From Bdellovibrionaceae bacterium UBA2316 (lineage in GTDB: Bacteria > Bdellovibrionota > Bdellovibrionia > Bdellovibrionales > Bdellovibrionaceae): a stretch of DNA of 51,070 nucleotides. Shown here in pieces: positions 1 to 7,161 of the stretch. The stretch's first letter is position 1. Every line of letters begins with the position of its first letter. Below the pieces are notes generated by a model. That model was not told the origin of the DNA, did no database searches, and saw nothing but the letters and a program-made list of their open reading frames with translations. Location of the stretch: positions 18,571 through 69,640 of the forward strand of contig DDVI01000129.1 in NCBI GenBank assembly GCA_002345205.1, read 5' to 3'. A program made the position numbers and the translations under genes.

Positions 1-372
1 CTTATAGTTAGATGACGAACCATAGTTTGGCTTGCTTGAGCTATATGACGACGACGAACCTGAGTTACTTTTTGAAGACGAAGATGAAGAACCGTAGTTA
101 TAGCTAGAAGATGATCCACCATAGTTTGGTTTGCTTGATGAACTTCCTTTGCTTGAGCTAGAACCGCCATATGAAGATCCACCGCTGCTTTTCGACGACG
201 ATGAGTTTCCATAAGTTACCGTGGGTGCATTGTACTTGTAGTTAGACGATGATCCACCGTAGTTCGGCTTGCTGTTATTCGATGAATTTTTGTTTTGAGC
301 GTGAGCTGAAAACGAAACCATTGAAACAACAACCGCTAAAGACAGAACATTTTTATTGAAAGTGTTTTTCAT
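1..372 (-). CDS. Secreted Ser/Gly/Tyr-rich repeat protein, 3' end cut by window edge
   Basis: The reading frame is open from the ATG at 372 to base 1, giving 124 residues without a stop. A good Shine-Dalgarno (AAGGTAAC) lies just before the ATG. Residues 1 to about 26 form a signal peptide (MKNTFNKN, hydrophobic stretch, then SAHAQ). The rest is low complexity: runs of Ser with Gly, Tyr, Asn and Lys, in which a loose unit SKPNYGGSSS recurs at about residues 35, 78 and 114. There is no Cys. Such exported serine-rich proteins are usually disordered, surface or envelope associated; no enzymatic fold is visible. The gene continues beyond the window, so total length and any C-terminal anchor are unknown. 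Confidence 0.8.
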   Translation of the reverse strand, partial: MKNTFNKNVLSLAVVVSMVSFSAHAQNKNSSNNSKPNYGGSSSNYKYNAPTVTYGNSSSSKSSGGSSYGGSSSSKGSSSSKPNYGGSSSSYNYGSSSSSSKSNSGSSSSYSSSKPNYGSSSNYK

Positions 373-848
373 AATGTTACCTTTTTGGGTTAAGTTAATA
401 ATTTAATTGGACCCCCGCTTTATTTGACAATTTTGGGCAAAAAGCAATGGCAATCTGACAGTAATCTTTTCCTGTCCACTTTCTTAACAGATCGATTTTA
501 CAAAGGAAACTGGTGCTAAAACGCCAAAGCTCAGTGGGGCCATTTTGCACAAAGACACTAGGTAATATTATCCAGTCAAAAACACTCACGAATTACCAAA
601 CAAATAAATGCCCTTTCAAAGCCGCTCAGTGCATCGTTTTGCGGTGATCGCATAATGACACCATCCCATGCGCATTTTGTTCGTGTCTTGATATGATACA
701 AAGTTTACACGTTTAAAAATCTGTGATGCGAAACGTTTACAAATTTGGTCGCCAAGTTCTAGATTCTCAAAGTGAAACACTCGTTGGTGAAATAACGCGA
801 ACTCACAGGCATATCTCTTGTATCTATACCTTCTCAAGAGGGACAATT
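373..848. other. Gene-free divergent region
   Basis: This 476-base gap separates the start of the Ser-rich protein (minus strand) from the lytic transglycosylase (plus strand) and must hold both promoters. The reading frames inside it lack ribosome binding sites and protein-like composition. I see no strong hairpin or repeat. TATACC near 825 could be a -10 element for the plus-strand gene, but no convincing -35 accompanies it. Confidence 0.4.
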
Positions 849-1541
849 ATGAAAACACTAAGCTTATCTTCACTTGTAATTCTAGCGATCTGTTTCCAAA
901 ATTTTAACTTTGTAAATCTACTAGATAAGAAATATTTCGTAGACGAAAAGACGCGCGTAACTCACGCTCGTGAAATCTTAGGGAAAGAATATAAGAAGAG
1001 CGACGTTTCTAAACTAGAAGGCGTTAAATTCTTCCATATCTATTTATATGACTTAGCCCTTAAAAATTTGCCACAAAAGCACAAGAAGTATTCTAACCGA
1101 ATTACTAAGGCTATCATTAAAGAATCTAAACAATACGGGATCGATCCCGTGTTTATCGCATCGATTATCCAGACGGAAAGCTCATTTAATCCAGAAGCAC
1201 GCGGATTAGCGGGTGAAGTTGGTTTAATGCAGCTTATGCCATCAACGGCAAAAGAAGTCGCTGAGCGCCTAAAGATCAAATGGCGAGGCCCCAAGACTCT
1301 ATTAGATCCTGTAAACAACATCCGCATTGGAGCGGCTTACATCAGTCATTTACGTGGCCATTTCGAAAACAAACCATATCGTTATATGGCCGCCTATAAT
1401 GTGGGTCCTGGCAAAATCGGCAGAATTGAAAACAGCAAAGATGTTCCCAGATTCTATTCTGATAAAGTGATGAAGTACTACGAACAGTTCTATAAGAAAG
1501 TAGCCATCATCCAAGTTCCAGACAATTTGGCTTCTAATTAG
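849..1541 (+). CDS. Lytic transglycosylase (SLT domain, Slt/MltC type)
   Basis: A 230-residue exported murein lytic transglycosylase, which cleaves the MurNAc-GlcNAc bond of peptidoglycan with formation of 1,6-anhydroMurNAc. The SLT domain covers about residues 85-215: catalytic Glu110 in QTESSFNP, GLMQLMP at 125-131 and AAYNVGP at 181-187 are all in order. Residues 1-25 are hydrophobic (signal peptide or anchor). I place the start at the ATG at 849 because AGAGGGA lies just upstream and a signal sequence follows; the frame is open further upstream to 723 but without a ribosome site. It stands alone, and ends at a bidirectional terminator shared with infA. In a predatory bacterium it may serve growth or prey-wall remodelling; the sequence cannot tell which. 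Confidence 0.9.
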   Translation: MKTLSLSSLVILAICFQNFNFVNLLDKKYFVDEKTRVTHAREILGKEYKKSDVSKLEGVKFFHIYLYDLALKNLPQKHKKYSNRITKAIIKESKQYGIDPVFIASIIQTESSFNPEARGLAGEVGLMQLMPSTAKEVAERLKIKWRGPKTLLDPVNNIRIGAAYISHLRGHFENKPYRYMAAYNVGPGKIGRIENSKDVPRFYSDKVMKYYEQFYKKVAIIQVPDNLASN

Positions 1542-1572
1542 GCCCTACCCATATATTCAATTTAAACAAAAA

Positions 1573-1605
1573 AAACGCGTTCTGGAGTTTCCCAAGAACG
1601 CGTTT
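1573..1605. terminator. Bidirectional intrinsic terminator
   Basis: A perfect 11-bp stem (AAACGCGTTCT at 1573-1583 with AGAACGCGTTT at 1595-1605) sits between the convergent transglycosylase and infA genes. Read on the minus strand the stem is followed by a run of eight T, so it is a textbook terminator for the RRM-infA operon; on the plus strand it is followed by a T-rich stretch. Confidence 0.85.
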
Positions 1606-1633
1606 AAATTTTAATTTTTCAGATCATCCGCTC

Positions 1634-1855
1634 TTAGCTTTTGTGCCTGTGAGTGATGAGCCCGTGAGAAGGATCATAAGGAGAAAGTCCTACTGAAACT
1701 CTATCTCCTAAAATCACCTTGATCTTGAACTTTTTCATTTTTCCGCACAGTCGGGCTGTAATTGTCAGCCCGTTTTCAAGTTCAATATGGTAAGTTCCAC
1801 CACCTGAAAGGTTAGAAACCTTACCCTCAACTGTGACTAAATCATCTTTAGCCAT
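1634..1855 (-). CDS. infA: Translation initiation factor IF-1
   Basis: The 73-residue product has the length and sequence of IF-1, the OB-fold factor that binds the 30S A site during initiation. Family hallmarks are visible: MAKDD start, VELENG-like segment (IELENGLTITA), GKMKKFKIKVILGDRV and SPYDPSHG, followed by a basic tail. Usual bacterial IF-1 is 71-73 residues. It lies 29 bases downstream of an RRM protein gene on the same strand, so the two are probably cotranscribed, and it is not in a ribosomal-protein operon here. An AAGGAT Shine-Dalgarno lies upstream of the ATG. A second infA copy elsewhere in the genome cannot be excluded. Confidence 0.93.
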   Translation of the reverse strand: MAKDDLVTVEGKVSNLSGGGTYHIELENGLTITARLCGKMKKFKIKVILGDRVSVGLSPYDPSHGLITHRHKS

Positions 1856-1884
1856 TACAGTTAATCCTTAGTTTTAAGGACAAA

Positions 1885-2235
1885 CTAGTAACGAGGTTTT
1901 CTATCGCTGTATCCGCCACCGAAAGACTTACCACGTCCGCCGCCACCGCCGCCGAAGCCACGTCCGCCGCCGCCACCTTCACGTGGAGCCATTGGTTTAG
2001 CTTCGCTAACATTAATAGCGCGACCTGATTGTTCAGTGCCGTTTAATTTTTCGATTGCTGAAGACGCTTCTGCTTCAGTAGACATTTCTACGAAACCGAA
2101 ACCTTTGCTACGTCCTGATTCTCTGTCAGTTACAACTTTAGCTGATTCTACTGTTCCGAAAGCAGCAAAGATGTCTGATAATGATTGATCATCGATAGCG
2201 TATGATAAGTTGCCTACGTAAATTTTCTTGCCCAT
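1885..2235 (-). CDS. Glycine-rich RNA-binding protein with one RRM
   Basis: A 116-residue protein with a single RNA recognition motif (about residues 3-80) and a Gly/Arg-rich tail from about residue 86. RNP2 (IYVGNL, residues 5-10) and RNP1 (SKGFGFVEM, residues 43-51) with the exposed aromatic residues are intact. Proteins of this architecture in cyanobacteria and proteobacteria bind single-stranded RNA and are often cold induced. The Shine-Dalgarno TAAGGAGGA is unusually strong. The upstream gap to the next gene is about 275 bases, compatible with a long leader as in cold-shock genes, and the next gene downstream is infA. A joint role in translation at low temperature is inference. Confidence 0.9.
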   Translation of the reverse strand: MGKKIYVGNLSYAIDDQSLSDIFAAFGTVESAKVVTDRESGRSKGFGFVEMSTEAEASSAIEKLNGTEQSGRAINVSEAKPMAPREGGGGGRGFGGGGGGRGKSFGGGYSDRKPRY

Positions 2236-2271
2236 GAGTTCCTCCTTAGGATTGGGTGGTCTTCTAAAGGA

Positions 2272-2500
2272 ATTGAGCCTAATGCTATTCTCTTAAGACG
2301 GACGCGTACATTGAGCCTCTGTTTCTACACGTTTTTATTTAAAATGCTACAAAAAAACACAGGGCGTTGGCGACCAAAACACGTTCAAATAGCTCACAAT
2401 CCCCGTGATGGTCGATTTTCGCAGTTAAGTTGTTATGTTTTGGTTAAAAAATAGGACCTTTTTTAAGCATGGGTAAAATTTCCCTATTGAGCCTCAATAG
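2272..2500 (-). repeat. Three copies of AGGCTCAAT upstream of the RRM gene
   Basis: Read on the minus strand, the nonamer AGGCTCAAT occurs at 2310-2318 and 2272-2280 within the probable leader of the RRM gene. A third copy lies at 2486-2494, inside an inverted repeat (CTATTGAG, one base, CTCAATAG; 2484-2500) that sits 13 bases beyond the stop of the upstream gene. The palindrome could fold as a 6-bp hairpin with a 5-base loop, but no clear T run follows, so it is at best a weak terminator. Function is unknown. Confidence 0.5.
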
Positions 2501-2512
2501 ACAGAGGGTGAA

Positions 2513-3298
2513 CTAGAAACCATAGGTTAACTGAATTTTAAGAATTTCAATGATTGGTATATTGTAGATAAGATCAATTGACTTGTCTGCTTTGTCTCGG
2601 TCACTGGCATCCATGTAGTTAAAGATATCCGTGTTCTTAGTTTTATTAAACGAATGAAAATATATTGAAAACCAATCTATACCTAAGCTTAAGCCATTTT
2701 CCCAAGTAAACAGATTACCCAAACCAAATTGAAAACCCATCGATCTAAAATCAAATAGCGGTGCAATCGGAATCGACTGTGTTGGGAAAATAGATAATTC
2801 TAACGATGCTCTGAAGTCATATTTCATCAATCCATATGACATATAGAAGCTTTGCGAATCACCAAAGCTCTTTAACACTACGCCATACTTAGATTCTTTA
2901 ATGCCGCCAATATCCAAACTGAATGCAGGAAATTTGATACTTTGGGATTGATACTCTAACGCAATCGTCTTTCGTTCCGAAATATTATAGCTTAAATTCG
3001 CACCCAGTTTGCTAGGCAACCACATGGAAACTAATCCCCAGCTGATACCGACATTGATTGGCTTAATGTAGCGAAGCTGACGATTTGTTCTCTTTTCAAC
3101 TGTCGTATCCGTTTGATTAGAAACTTCGGTACGATCTTCAACGGCAGACTCAGAATCATTTTTTTCTATCGCCCCCGGCACCTCGACCGAAACTTCAGTA
3201 GGAGTTTTTTCAACCGCTTTTTTTTGAGTCTTTGCTTTTGTTTGCGCAAAGACTAATTGAGCAGCCAGTATTACAAAAATTATTTTTTTAAAGACCAT
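2513..3298 (-). CDS. Exported beta-barrel-like protein of unknown function
   Basis: A 261-residue protein with a signal peptide (residues 1-19, cut after VFAQ), a Lys/Thr/Glu-rich disordered linker to about residue 72, and then a region of alternating hydrophobic and polar residues with many aromatics, ending in TYGF. A terminal Phe after amphipathic strands is typical of outer-membrane barrels inserted by BAM. Its ATG lies 19 bases inside the end of the upstream peptide-binding protein gene, with AGGA in front, so translation is probably coupled. I recognise no family. The coupling suggests a shared job with the binding protein, for example uptake or surface delivery, but this is inference. 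Confidence 0.7.
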   Translation of the reverse strand: MVFKKIIFVILAAQLVFAQTKAKTQKKAVEKTPTEVSVEVPGAIEKNDSESAVEDRTEVSNQTDTTVEKRTNRQLRYIKPINVGISWGLVSMWLPSKLGANLSYNISERKTIALEYQSQSIKFPAFSLDIGGIKESKYGVVLKSFGDSQSFYMSYGLMKYDFRASLELSIFPTQSIPIAPLFDFRSMGFQFGLGNLFTWENGLSLGIDWFSIYFHSFNKTKNTDIFNYMDASDRDKADKSIDLIYNIPIIEILKIQLTYGF

Positions 3299-4884
3299 GT
3301 GTTTATTCCTACTCCATAATTATAAGTATCTCTTGGTTTCGTAAACCGATTTACATGTGCATAGTAACTATACTTATCCATAAACAAAAACAAATAAGGA
3401 TTATCATCAGCGATCAATTGATACGCCCTTTCAAAAATACCGATACGTTTTTTCCTATCTAGTGTCATTCGGCCGATTTCAATGAGCTTGTCCACTTCAA
3501 CATTTTTATAACCAACAAAATTAGAGCCACCTTTTTGCGAAGACTCTGAATGCCAAAGCTGTTTTGGATCTGGATCAACACCACCACCCGCCCATGACAG
3601 TGCCAATGCATCAAAACTTAAATCGTTTTTCGATTTCATCATTAAATTGAAGTCTTGATACTTAAGTTCCATATCGATTCCAAAGCTTCTAAAGTCTTCA
3701 CGCAGATACTGCCAGACCTTTTCAAAATCCTTGTTCGCATATGTTAGCACAAATTTAAAATCAAGTCGTACACCATCAACTGTTTTATCCAAAATCCCGT
3801 CTTTGTTGCTATCCATCCATCCGGCTTTTTTAAAAAGCGAAGTCGCTGTTTTAACATCACGAACAAATGGTCTAATTTTTCCACCATATTCTTGGTTGTG
3901 CAAAAAAGGTCCGTTTATTACGCTCAACTGATTATCAAAAAAAACTTTATTAATCTCTTCTTTATTAACCAATAAATTTAGGGCGCGGCGAATATTTGGA
4001 TCAATGAACAGGGGTTTCGCTAAATTCCATCCAAGAAATGACCATGCCTTAGGGATTTTGTTTTCGACTTTAACCTTGGTCAATGTCTTTTGTGCAACAT
4101 CGCTCGTAAGCTTGCGTTCTAAAAAATCAGCGTTAGGAAACTCTAAAAAATCGATTTCTGATTTTTTCAATTTCTCAATTCTGATTTCTTCATCTTTGAT
4201 AATTTGAAATTCAATATTTTCAAAATTATTTAATCCCTTTAAATGATTTACGTTGAAGCCAAAGTATTTTTCAAAAAGCTTCAGACTCAAACGTTTACCT
4301 TTCTCGTAGGATTCTAACTGGTATGGTCCTGCACAGTTTAATTGGTTCGGCAGCTGAGTTTTCACATCATATATCGCCTTAGGTAAAATCCAATTAGTTG
4401 CGGCCACTTCAAAATTTTTGAAATAACTATTCTTGAAATTAATTTTAATCTTATTCGGCGCTAAAATTTCGACTTTATCTATTCCATCAAAGTAGGCGGC
4501 CACCGCTGGATTAATTGCCGCATTTTTTTTGTAAACATCAAAAGAGAACTGAATATCTTCTGCTTTAAGCTTTTCACCGTTATGAAAAAATACATTGTCT
4601 CGAATATAAAAAACTACTGCTGAATTATCCTTTGCGAGCTCCCACTTTTCAGCGATAGCCCCCTGCCAGGCGTATGTATCTATATCACGCTTTAAAAGCG
4701 AATCACATGTCCACGTCTGAACATCAACCGCATAATCAGATGTAGATAGTAAAGGATTTAGTATTTCAGGATCTTCATTTAACACCATTTTTAGCTGGCC
4801 CGATCGAGTTTTTGCGGCCTGGGCTATGAAATGAATACATAAAAACAAAATCAGCAACGGTACGGAGAATATTTTTTGGCTCAT
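3280..4884 (-). CDS. Periplasmic peptide/nickel-type substrate-binding protein (SBP family 5)
   Basis: The 534-residue product matches the DppA/OppA/NikA class of ABC solute receptors in length and order of segments: signal peptide to about residue 23, NEDPEILNPLLS near the mature N terminus, WQGAIAEKWELAKDNS, the family signature FYIRDNVFFHNGEKLKAEDI, and a C-terminal lobe with WAGGGVDPDP and NPYLFLFM. It would bind peptides or another small ligand in the periplasm. No permease or ATPase genes are adjacent, so it is an orphan receptor that must share a transporter or act alone. No Shine-Dalgarno precedes the ATG; a sigma70-like promoter ends only 10 bases before it. Confidence 0.9.
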   Translation of the reverse strand: MSQKIFSVPLLILFLCIHFIAQAAKTRSGQLKMVLNEDPEILNPLLSTSDYAVDVQTWTCDSLLKRDIDTYAWQGAIAEKWELAKDNSAVVFYIRDNVFFHNGEKLKAEDIQFSFDVYKKNAAINPAVAAYFDGIDKVEILAPNKIKINFKNSYFKNFEVAATNWILPKAIYDVKTQLPNQLNCAGPYQLESYEKGKRLSLKLFEKYFGFNVNHLKGLNNFENIEFQIIKDEEIRIEKLKKSEIDFLEFPNADFLERKLTSDVAQKTLTKVKVENKIPKAWSFLGWNLAKPLFIDPNIRRALNLLVNKEEINKVFFDNQLSVINGPFLHNQEYGGKIRPFVRDVKTATSLFKKAGWMDSNKDGILDKTVDGVRLDFKFVLTYANKDFEKVWQYLREDFRSFGIDMELKYQDFNLMMKSKNDLSFDALALSWAGGGVDPDPKQLWHSESSQKGGSNFVGYKNVEVDKLIEIGRMTLDRKKRIGIFERAYQLIADDNPYLFLFMDKYSYYAHVNRFTKPRDTYNYGVGINTWSLKK

Positions 4885-4894
4885 AGGTTACATT

Positions 4895-4922
4895 ATTTTA
4901 ATTCTTACTCAGATAGATTCAA
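4895..4922 (-). promoter_or_regulatory. Promoter of the peptide-binding protein gene
   Basis: On the minus strand: TTGAAT (4922-4917), 16 bases, TAAAAT (4900-4895), then 10 bases to the ATG at 4884. Transcription would start about 4 bases before the start codon, implying a near-leaderless message. Confidence 0.55.
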
Positions 4923-4996
4923 TGCCGATTCAATAGAATGTTGTTTTCAATGCAAAAGTAGGGTAGCTAAAACGACACTGTAAAACACGAGGAATT

Positions 4997-6049
4997 ATGA
5001 TACAATTTGACCCATCTACCACAATCTCTTCTGATTTCGGAATTTTTGGAATTCCAGCCAAAGAAGAGGAATCTAAAATCGTTCTGTTACCTGTTCCTTG
5101 GGAAGTAACTACATCATACGGTTCGGGCGCATCCTTTGGTCCAGTTATGGTTCGCCAAGCCAGTGAGCAAATCGACTTATTCGATCTAGAAACCGGCAAA
5201 GCTTATGAAGAAGGTTACTTCATGCGCGAGTACCCTGAAGATTTGAAAAAGAAAAACGACATCTTTAAAGAAAAGGCACAAAAAGTAATTCAGATGAAAA
5301 CTGAATTAAGCAAAGACAAAGAGTCTATAACGAAGTTAACCAAAGAAGTTAATATTGCCTGCACAGAAATGACGAACTGGGTTCGCGAGCAATCCGAAGG
5401 AATTTTGAATTCTGGAAAAATTTTAGGTTTAGTGGGCGGTGACCACTCGACTCCATTTGGCGCGATCCAAGCCGTTAGTAAAAAATTAAAAGGGGATTTT
5501 GGTGTATTACACATTGATGCTCATGCTGATTTGCGTATGGCTTACCAAGGTTTTGAGCAATCGCACGCATCCATTATGTACAATGTGATAACTCACGAAC
5601 ATCGTCCGAAGAAATTAGTTCAAGTCGGAATTCGCGATTTCTGCGAAGAAGAATATGATTTCATTCAATCACGTTCGGATATAACGACATTTTTTGATTT
5701 GGAATTGAAAAAACAATTACTGAATGGCTCAACATGGGCGCTGCTTTGTCAAAAGATCGTCGAAGAACTGCCTAAAAATGTATACATTTCATTTGATATT
5801 GATGGTTTAGATCCCGTTTTCTGCCCTCACACGGGCACACCCGTTCCGGGCGGACTGAGTGTCGATCAGATTTTTTTCTTATTCGAAGCTATCGTTAAAT
5901 CTGGACGCAAGATTGTATCATTTGACCTCAACGAAGTTTCCACGGGTGGCTTAAGCCCTGATGAGGCCGACGATTGGGATGGCAACGTAGGCGCACGCGT
6001 TCTTTATAAACTTTGCGGATGGAGTATTGTTTCGCAAAAAAAGAATTAG
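4997..6049 (+). CDS. Ureohydrolase family protein (agmatinase/arginase-like)
   Basis: A 350-residue member of the arginase-agmatinase-formiminoglutamase family, binuclear Mn enzymes that hydrolyse guanidino groups to urea (or formamide). The metal-ligand motifs are all present: GGDH at 147-150, DAHAD at 174-178 and SFDIDGLDP at 265-272. It has a charged insertion of about 55 residues (85-140) and the late motif reads FDLNEVS rather than the common VEVNP. Which substrate it uses cannot be decided; no polyamine genes are next to it. GAGGAATT precedes the ATG. It converges on the dksA-like gene with a hairpin between them. Confidence 0.88.
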   Translation: MIQFDPSTTISSDFGIFGIPAKEEESKIVLLPVPWEVTTSYGSGASFGPVMVRQASEQIDLFDLETGKAYEEGYFMREYPEDLKKKNDIFKEKAQKVIQMKTELSKDKESITKLTKEVNIACTEMTNWVREQSEGILNSGKILGLVGGDHSTPFGAIQAVSKKLKGDFGVLHIDAHADLRMAYQGFEQSHASIMYNVITHEHRPKKLVQVGIRDFCEEEYDFIQSRSDITTFFDLELKKQLLNGSTWALLCQKIVEELPKNVYISFDIDGLDPVFCPHTGTPVPGGLSVDQIFFLFEAIVKSGRKIVSFDLNEVSTGGLSPDEADDWDGNVGARVLYKLCGWSIVSQKKN

Positions 6050-6068
6050 CGACTGACTCTGACTATTC

Positions 6069-6094
6069 TTAGTGCCCTAGTGGTAGGGCACTAA
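6069..6094. terminator. Hairpin between convergent genes
   Basis: A perfect 10-bp stem (TTAGTGCCCT at 6069-6078, AGGGCACTAA at 6085-6094) with a 6-base loop lies between the ureohydrolase and the dksA-like gene, touching the stop codon of the latter. Neither strand has a proper T run, so termination is probable from position but weak by sequence. Confidence 0.6.
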
Positions 6095-6095
6095 A

Positions 6096-6476
6096 TTAAC
6101 CGCGAGCGTAACGTTTATTTAGAGATTCACGAATCTCAGCACCTTCGATGCTTAAACGCGTCCAAGGGATCGCTTTTAAACGCTCAGGCTCGATTGACTC
6201 TTCAGTTTCTTCGCATACGCCGAAAGAACCATTCTCGATTCTGGCCAATGCGCTTTCAATTTCAATTAATTGATTTCTTAGTCGGTCTTGCATGTTAACG
6301 AATTCCTGTTCCGCAAGTACACGTACTGTTTGATCAGCTTCGTCTCCTCCAGTTTCCATATTGTCTAACTGGCTACGCGCATCTCTGACTCTATTCAATA
6401 AGTCCGTTTTGATATTCTGCAATTTTGTTTTGCACTCAGCAATCAAAGCTGGCTTTAAAGCGGCATTCCCTGCCAT
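6096..6476 (-). CDS. DksA/TraR-family protein with degenerate zinc finger
   Basis: A 126-residue DksA-like protein. DksA binds the secondary channel of RNA polymerase and, with ppGpp, tunes rRNA and amino acid promoters. The N-terminal coiled coil (about 10-80) carries the acidic tip DEADQT (Asp45 and Asp48 at the positions of the DxxDxA tip). The C-terminal finger GVCEETEESIEPERLKAIP is clearly homologous to the canonical CxxC...CxxC finger, but only Cys88 remains; the other three are Thr91, Ser109 and Gly112. It therefore probably does not bind zinc, like the Cys-free DksA paralogues known in some proteobacteria. A strong AGGAGGGG Shine-Dalgarno precedes the ATG. Confidence 0.88.
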   Translation of the reverse strand: MAGNAALKPALIAECKTKLQNIKTDLLNRVRDARSQLDNMETGGDEADQTVRVLAEQEFVNMQDRLRNQLIEIESALARIENGSFGVCEETEESIEPERLKAIPWTRLSIEGAEIRESLNKRYARG

Positions 6477-6493
6477 AGTCCCCTCCTTGTTTT

Positions 6494-6518
6494 ATTTTGC
6501 CAAAATATTAGGCAAAAT
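6494..6518. promoter_or_regulatory. Inverted repeat upstream of the dksA-like gene
   Basis: ATTTTGCC (6494-6501) and GGCAAAAT (6511-6518) form a perfect 8-bp inverted repeat with a 9-base spacer, 17 bases before the dksA-like start codon. It lies in the probable promoter or leader, so it could be an operator or a leader hairpin. Confidence 0.45.
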
Positions 6519-6579
6519 TAAATCAACCCCTTGTCTCCCCCGTAAAAACTCTACCTAAATAGAGCACTAAAAAGGAATG

Positions 6580-6595
6580 TACCTATTAATAGGTA
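6580..6595. promoter_or_regulatory. Perfect 16-bp palindrome TACCTATTAATAGGTA
   Basis: An uninterrupted 16-bp palindrome about 100 bases upstream of the dksA-like gene and 140 bases past the end of the next gene. A related half site, TACCTA, occurs nearby at 6552-6557. Without loop bases it is a better candidate for a dimeric protein-binding site than for an RNA hairpin. Confidence 0.45.
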
Positions 6596-6736
6596 AGTTT
6601 GAAATTTTTGCAACAGTTTTCTTAAATGTACTTAAATCTTGATAAGTATCTGATAATACGTAGCAAACGTGCGTAATTGTTATGAGAGGTATTAGCAAAA
6701 CATAACCCAACCTAGACATATGTCAGGTTCTTATTT

Positions 6737-7087
6737 TTACTTCAAACAAAGTGCGACTTTTTTAATCAAATCGTCGGTCGCTTTATTCAACTTCGCCAAA
6801 ATAGCTTCGGTTTTATCAACTCGTTTTGTGTGGGCCTTAGCGCTTCGTAAGGCTTGTTCGCGCACGTATAAACGTTGCTTCGTTGAATCCGAATGCATTT
6901 TGATAGCGGTATAAGACACTTGTTCAGATGCTGATTTATAATTCTCTAAAAGGTTTTCTGTGATTTGGCTTTGAGCCGCACGCATTTGCTTGAGCTCATC
7001 TTTGATTGAAGAACAATCGACCGCGCCCCACGCCCAATGCGAGAACGTTAATGTAATCATATAAAAGAAAACGATATAGCGACCCAT
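6737..7087 (-). CDS. Small exported helical protein, unknown function
   Basis: A 116-residue protein with a signal peptide (about residues 1-22, ending in WAWGA) and a mature part that is almost all helix, rich in Lys, Gln and Ala, with one Cys near each end (VDCSS and ALCLK), which could form a disulfide closing a hairpin. I chose the ATG at 7087 because GGAGG lies exactly 6 bases before it; the open frame starts two codons earlier at a TTG that touches the Shine-Dalgarno. No family recognised. It lies downstream of the TetR gene, separated by a hairpin. Confidence 0.7.
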   Translation of the reverse strand: MGRYIVFFYMITLTFSHWAWGAVDCSSIKDELKQMRAAQSQITENLLENYKSASEQVSYTAIKMHSDSTKQRLYVREQALRSAKAHTKRVDKTEAILAKLNKATDDLIKKVALCLK

Positions 7088-7120
7088 TGGCAACCTCCAC
7101 CCGATGCAGAGGTTAGAGCA

Positions 7121-7148
7121 AGACTGAGTCCGTTTAAGGGCTCAGTCT
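7121..7148 (-). terminator. Hairpin after the TetR gene
   Basis: AGACTGAGTCC (7121-7131) pairs with GGGCTCAGTCT (7138-7148), 11 bp with one G-T pair and a 6-base loop, just past the stop of the TetR gene. There is no T run on the minus strand, so it may attenuate or protect rather than fully terminate. Confidence 0.5.
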
Positions 7149-7161
7149 ATTATTGATAAAA

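Noticed and set aside
1..250. Possible CRISPR-like or tandem DNA repeat array
   Set aside because: The repetition is at protein level (Ser-rich codons); units vary in length and there are no spacers.
616..846. Open frame of 76 codons on the minus strand upstream of the transglycosylase
   Set aside because: No ribosome site or ATG in a credible place, composition unlike a protein, and it opposes the transglycosylase leader.
3280..4884. Complete ABC peptide-uptake operon
   Set aside because: No permease or ATPase gene is adjacent; only the binding protein and an unknown barrel protein are present.
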